A stretch of 28,318 nt of DNA from Ohtaekwangia sp036503775 (GTDB taxonomy: Bacteria; Bacteroidota; Bacteroidia; Cytophagales; Cyclobacteriaceae), in NCBI GenBank assembly GCA_036503775.1, contig DASXWH010000172.1, forward strand, positions 1 through 28,318, in the 5' to 3' direction. The position numbers and the translations under genes are program-made. The notes under the pieces were generated by a model. The model did not search any database. It was given only the letters and a program-made list of their open reading frames with translations, and was not told where the DNA came from. Within the stretch, counting starts at the first letter, position 1. Every line of letters begins with the position of its first letter. Below are positions 26,409 to 28,318 of this stretch, in pieces.

Positions 26409-27074
26409 TCAGACTTGTCTGAGCTGTTTAACAATGGCTAGTGCTTCGGCTACACTTTTCTCAAGCGCGGGCCAGTTCTTTGCTGTCATTATATCTTTGG
26501 CAAAAAGCTGAGAGCCCAGACCTACACACATGGCTCCGGCTTTGAACCAGGCTGATAAACTCTTTTCATTGGGTTCAACACCTCCGGTGATCATCAGCTT
26601 CAGGTCGGGAACTACCGGCATGATCGATGAAACAAAACCAGGACCGAGCACAGAACCTGGAAATACTTTGATTACTCCTGCACCATTTTCCTTTGCCGTA
26701 ACAATTTCAGTCAGTGTTGCACATCCGGGGATCCATAGCGTATTGTGTGCACGACAAACTTCAGCCATCTCTAATTTCAGAATGGGAGAAATAATAAAGT
26801 GTGCTCCTGCATCGATGAACTTCTTTGTAGTTGGTCCATCCATCACGGTACCAATACCGAGCATGAGATCCGGATATTTTGATGCTACCTTTACCAGGTG
26901 TGAGAATACTTCGAATGAATTTGATTTCCGGTTGGTGAATTCAAAAACGCGAACACCACCTTTATACGCGGCCTCAATAACCTGTTGCGCTTCGTCTTTA
27001 TCTTCTGATGTGAACAAGGGGACAATGCCCGTGCTCTTCATGGTATCCAGTATCTGTTGTTGTGTAAATGCCAT
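26409..27074 (-). CDS. eda: KDPG aldolase (2-dehydro-3-deoxy-phosphogluconate aldolase)
   Basis: This class I aldolase splits 2-keto-3-deoxy-6-phosphogluconate into pyruvate and glyceraldehyde-3-phosphate. The TIM-barrel signatures are clear: GIVPLF (16-21), catalytic Glu45 (VFEFTNR), GIGTV (73-77), FIISP (93-97), IPGCATLTE (115-123), Schiff-base Lys136 (VIKVFPGS) and the phosphate-binding ITGGVEPNE near 170. At 221 residues the length is normal. The gap to kdgK is 5 bp, implying a shared transcript and substrate channel: kinase product to aldolase. It may also act on KDPGal-type or hydroxyoxoglutarate substrates, as some Eda proteins do. High confidence for family, less for exact substrate range. 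Confidence 0.95.
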   Translation of the reverse strand: MAFTQQQILDTMKSTGIVPLFTSEDKDEAQQVIEAAYKGGVRVFEFTNRKSNSFEVFSHLVKVASKYPDLMLGIGTVMDGPTTKKFIDAGAHFIISPILKLEMAEVCRAHNTLWIPGCATLTEIVTAKENGAGVIKVFPGSVLGPGFVSSIMPVVPDLKLMITGGVEPNEKSLSAWFKAGAMCVGLGSQLFAKDIMTAKNWPALEKSVAEALAIVKQLRQV

Positions 27075-27079
27075 CTTTC

Positions 27080-28072
27080 TTATCGTAATAATTTTCCTAC
27101 GTTCTCTCCTTTTACCAGGGCCTCCACTTCAGCGGCCGTAACCACATTAACATCGCCTTCGATGGAATGCTTAAGCGTTCCGGCTGCGGTGGCAAAGTCA
27201 ATGGTCTGCTGATCGTTCTTCCCGGTTACCAATCCATAGATCAACCCGGCCATATAGGCGTCACCCGCTCCGATGCGGTCAACGATGTGCGTGATGTCAT
27301 ATTCACGGGATGAAAGCAATTCCTTACCATTCCAGAGAATACCTTTCAGCTTGTTGTGTGAGGAGCTGATAGAATCCCGAAGTGTTGTGGTGATCTTTTT
27401 CGTATTCGGATATTTTTTGATGAATGCTTTGCACGCATTTTCAAATGTATCTCCGGTGATGCCCGTACAGTTTTCCATATCGGCAACACCGGCAACAATA
27501 ATATCCGTTGACTCAATGAGCTCAGGCATGATATCGCGTGCTGTCTTTCCATACTGCCACAGGTTCCTGCGGTAGTTGATATCGCCTGAAACAGTGAGGC
27601 CGTTTTTACGGGCCGCATGAATAGCTTCGCGACAGGCATCTGCAGCACCTTGTGAAATAGCAGGCGTAATACCTGTCCAGTGGAACCACGATGTATTTTT
27701 AAACACATCATTCCAGTCGATCATTCCGGGTTTAATATGAGCGAAAGCAGAATCAAACCGATCATAAATGATCCGTGACGCCCGTTGCATGGCACCGTTC
27801 TCTACAAAATAAATTCCCATACGCTCCGGGCCATAAATAATGGAGGCTGTATCAACACCATAGTGCTGAAGCGCCTGCGTGGCAGCATGACCCAGATCAT
27901 TATCGGGAAACCGCGTTACATGAGCCGCAGGTATTCCGAAATAACTTAATGAAACCGAAACATTGGCTTCTGATCCGCCATACACTACATTGAAGTTGTC
28001 ACATTGTACAAAGCGGGCGAATCCTGGTGTAGATAGCCGCAGCATGATCTCCCCGAATGTTATTACTTTCAT
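27080..28072 (-). CDS. kdgK: 2-keto-3-deoxygluconate kinase (PfkB/ribokinase family)
   Basis: 330 residues. It phosphorylates KDG to KDPG with ATP in the cytoplasm. PfkB family marks are present: MKVITFGEIMLRLSTP at the start, the substrate-binding YGGSEANVSVSLSYFG near 31-46, and the ATP/catalytic motif DRIGAGDAYMAG with the general base Asp271. The motif RMGIYFVENGAMQRASRIIYDR near 83-104 is the KDG-kinase-like lid and the sugar-acid contact region. SGDINYRRNLW further supports the KdgK assignment over a fructokinase. It is the first of three genes, with eda and the transporter following in the same direction. Its start codon lies five bases from the arm of a heptamer-repeat hairpin (28077-28148). 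Confidence 0.94.
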   Translation of the reverse strand: MKVITFGEIMLRLSTPGFARFVQCDNFNVVYGGSEANVSVSLSYFGIPAAHVTRFPDNDLGHAATQALQHYGVDTASIIYGPERMGIYFVENGAMQRASRIIYDRFDSAFAHIKPGMIDWNDVFKNTSWFHWTGITPAISQGAADACREAIHAARKNGLTVSGDINYRRNLWQYGKTARDIMPELIESTDIIVAGVADMENCTGITGDTFENACKAFIKKYPNTKKITTTLRDSISSSHNKLKGILWNGKELLSSREYDITHIVDRIGAGDAYMAGLIYGLVTGKNDQQTIDFATAAGTLKHSIEGDVNVVTAAEVEALVKGENVGKLLR

Positions 28073-28076
28073 ATAA

Positions 28077-28148
28077 TTCCAAATTCCGTATTCCAGGTTC
28101 CAGATTGTAATCCAGATAAGTCTGGAATTTGGAATCTGAAATCCGGAA
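28077..28148. repeat. Inverted pair of four-unit heptamer arrays before kdgK
   Basis: The left arm has four tandem heptamers beginning TTCC: TTCCAAA, TTCCGTA, TTCCAGG, TTCCAGA (28077-28104). After a 16-nt spacer the right arm has four heptamers ending in GGAA or near it: TCTGGAA, TTTGGAA, TCTGAAA, TCCGGAA (28121-28148). The arms can pair in more than one register: 28077-28087 with 28124-28134 (11 bp, perfect), or 28090-28103 with 28122-28135 (14 bp including two G:T). It lies between the Gfo/Idh stop and the kdgK start, ending 5 bp before the ATG. It may terminate, attenuate or hide the ribosome-entry site. Confidence 0.7.
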
Positions 28149-28153
28149 TCAAT

Positions 28154-28318
28154 TTATAGTTTGATACTTTTCTTTTCCTCATTACTTAAATAGCAGGCTT
28201 CGATCAGTTTTATTCCATCCCGTGATTCTTCTGCCTTCACAGCCAAAGGTTTTCCATCCCGGATCGCTTCATAAACATTCTGGTAAAAGCTGAGGTAGTT
28301 TCCCGGAATGGTTTCGAC
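28154..28318 (-). CDS. Gfo/Idh/MocA-family oxidoreductase, C-terminal end only
   Basis: Only the last 54 codons and the stop lie in the window. The visible end reads IPGNYLSFYQNVYEAIRDG then KPLAVKAEESRDGIKLIEACYLSNEEKKSI. This is the closing helix pair of NAD(P)-dependent Gfo/Idh/MocA dehydrogenases: Y-x-N-x-Y-x-A-I-R-x-G-KPL-x-V, followed by a helix with a conserved I-E-A. The family oxidises or reduces sugars, sugar acids or inositols. Being 81 bp upstream of kdgK on the same strand, it may feed the same sugar-acid route, though the hairpin between the genes could separate them. The N-terminal Rossmann fold is outside the window, so substrate and cofactor cannot be judged. Confidence 0.87.
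   Translation of the reverse strand, partial: VETIPGNYLSFYQNVYEAIRDGKPLAVKAEESRDGIKLIEACYLSNEEKKSIKL

Noticed and set aside
26530..27141. A 203-residue plus-strand open frame antisense to eda
   Set aside because: It covers the opposite strand of a well-supported aldolase gene and shows no independent domain.

Overview
The window looks like chromosomal DNA of a Bacteroidota bacterium, probably Cytophagales-like. The grounds are a SusC/SusD outer-membrane pair, a one-polypeptide hybrid two-component regulator, many lipoproteins with short lipobox signal peptides, start sites without strong Shine-Dalgarno motifs, and promoter-like boxes resembling the Bacteroidota -7 element. No tRNA, rRNA, insertion sequence or CRISPR array was seen, and no gene inside the window looks broken. 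Two genes are cut by the window edges.

Layout. (1) Positions 1-12667, minus strand: an outer-membrane locus read right to left. It runs from a DUF5018-like surface lipoprotein (12667-11369) to SusC (11347-8123) and SusD (8093-6336), then a strong intrinsic terminator (about 6273-6307), then two tandem ~1,100-residue lipoproteins built of FG-GAP/VCBS repeats plus an ASPIC/UnbV domain. The second of these runs off the left edge. No carbohydrate-active enzyme sits in this unit. (2) 12668-13055: a divergent intergenic region with operator-like palindromes. (3) 13056-20721, plus strand: cysS, yidD, a secreted protein and two small Cys-rich lipoproteins, a terminator, a DUF3256-like secreted protein, a secreted GH43 glycosidase behind a 26-bp palindrome, a DUF1398 protein, a DUF1905/YdeI-like protein and a small lipoprotein. 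(4) 20722-24858, minus strand: a full-length hybrid two-component regulator (sensor propeller, kinase, receiver, AraC HTH) whose stop codon abuts the stop of the convergent lipoprotein gene. (5) 24934-28318, minus strand: the 3' end of a Gfo/Idh/MocA oxidoreductase gene, a heptamer-repeat hairpin, kdgK, eda and an ExuT-type transporter, closed by a perfect 18-bp terminator hairpin.

How it fits together. kdgK, eda and the transporter form a coherent lower uronate route: hexuronate (or related sugar acid) uptake, phosphorylation of 2-keto-3-deoxygluconate, then cleavage to pyruvate and glyceraldehyde-3-phosphate. The isomerase, reductase and dehydratase that would make KDG are absent here. The GH43 enzyme would release pentoses from plant-type glycans. 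The neighbouring regulator is of the type that senses glycan fragments, but its target is not shown by sequence. The SusCD plus ASPIC/VCBS lipoprotein unit is the part least explained by known systems, since its substrate and the role of the giant calcium-propeller lipoproteins cannot be read from sequence.
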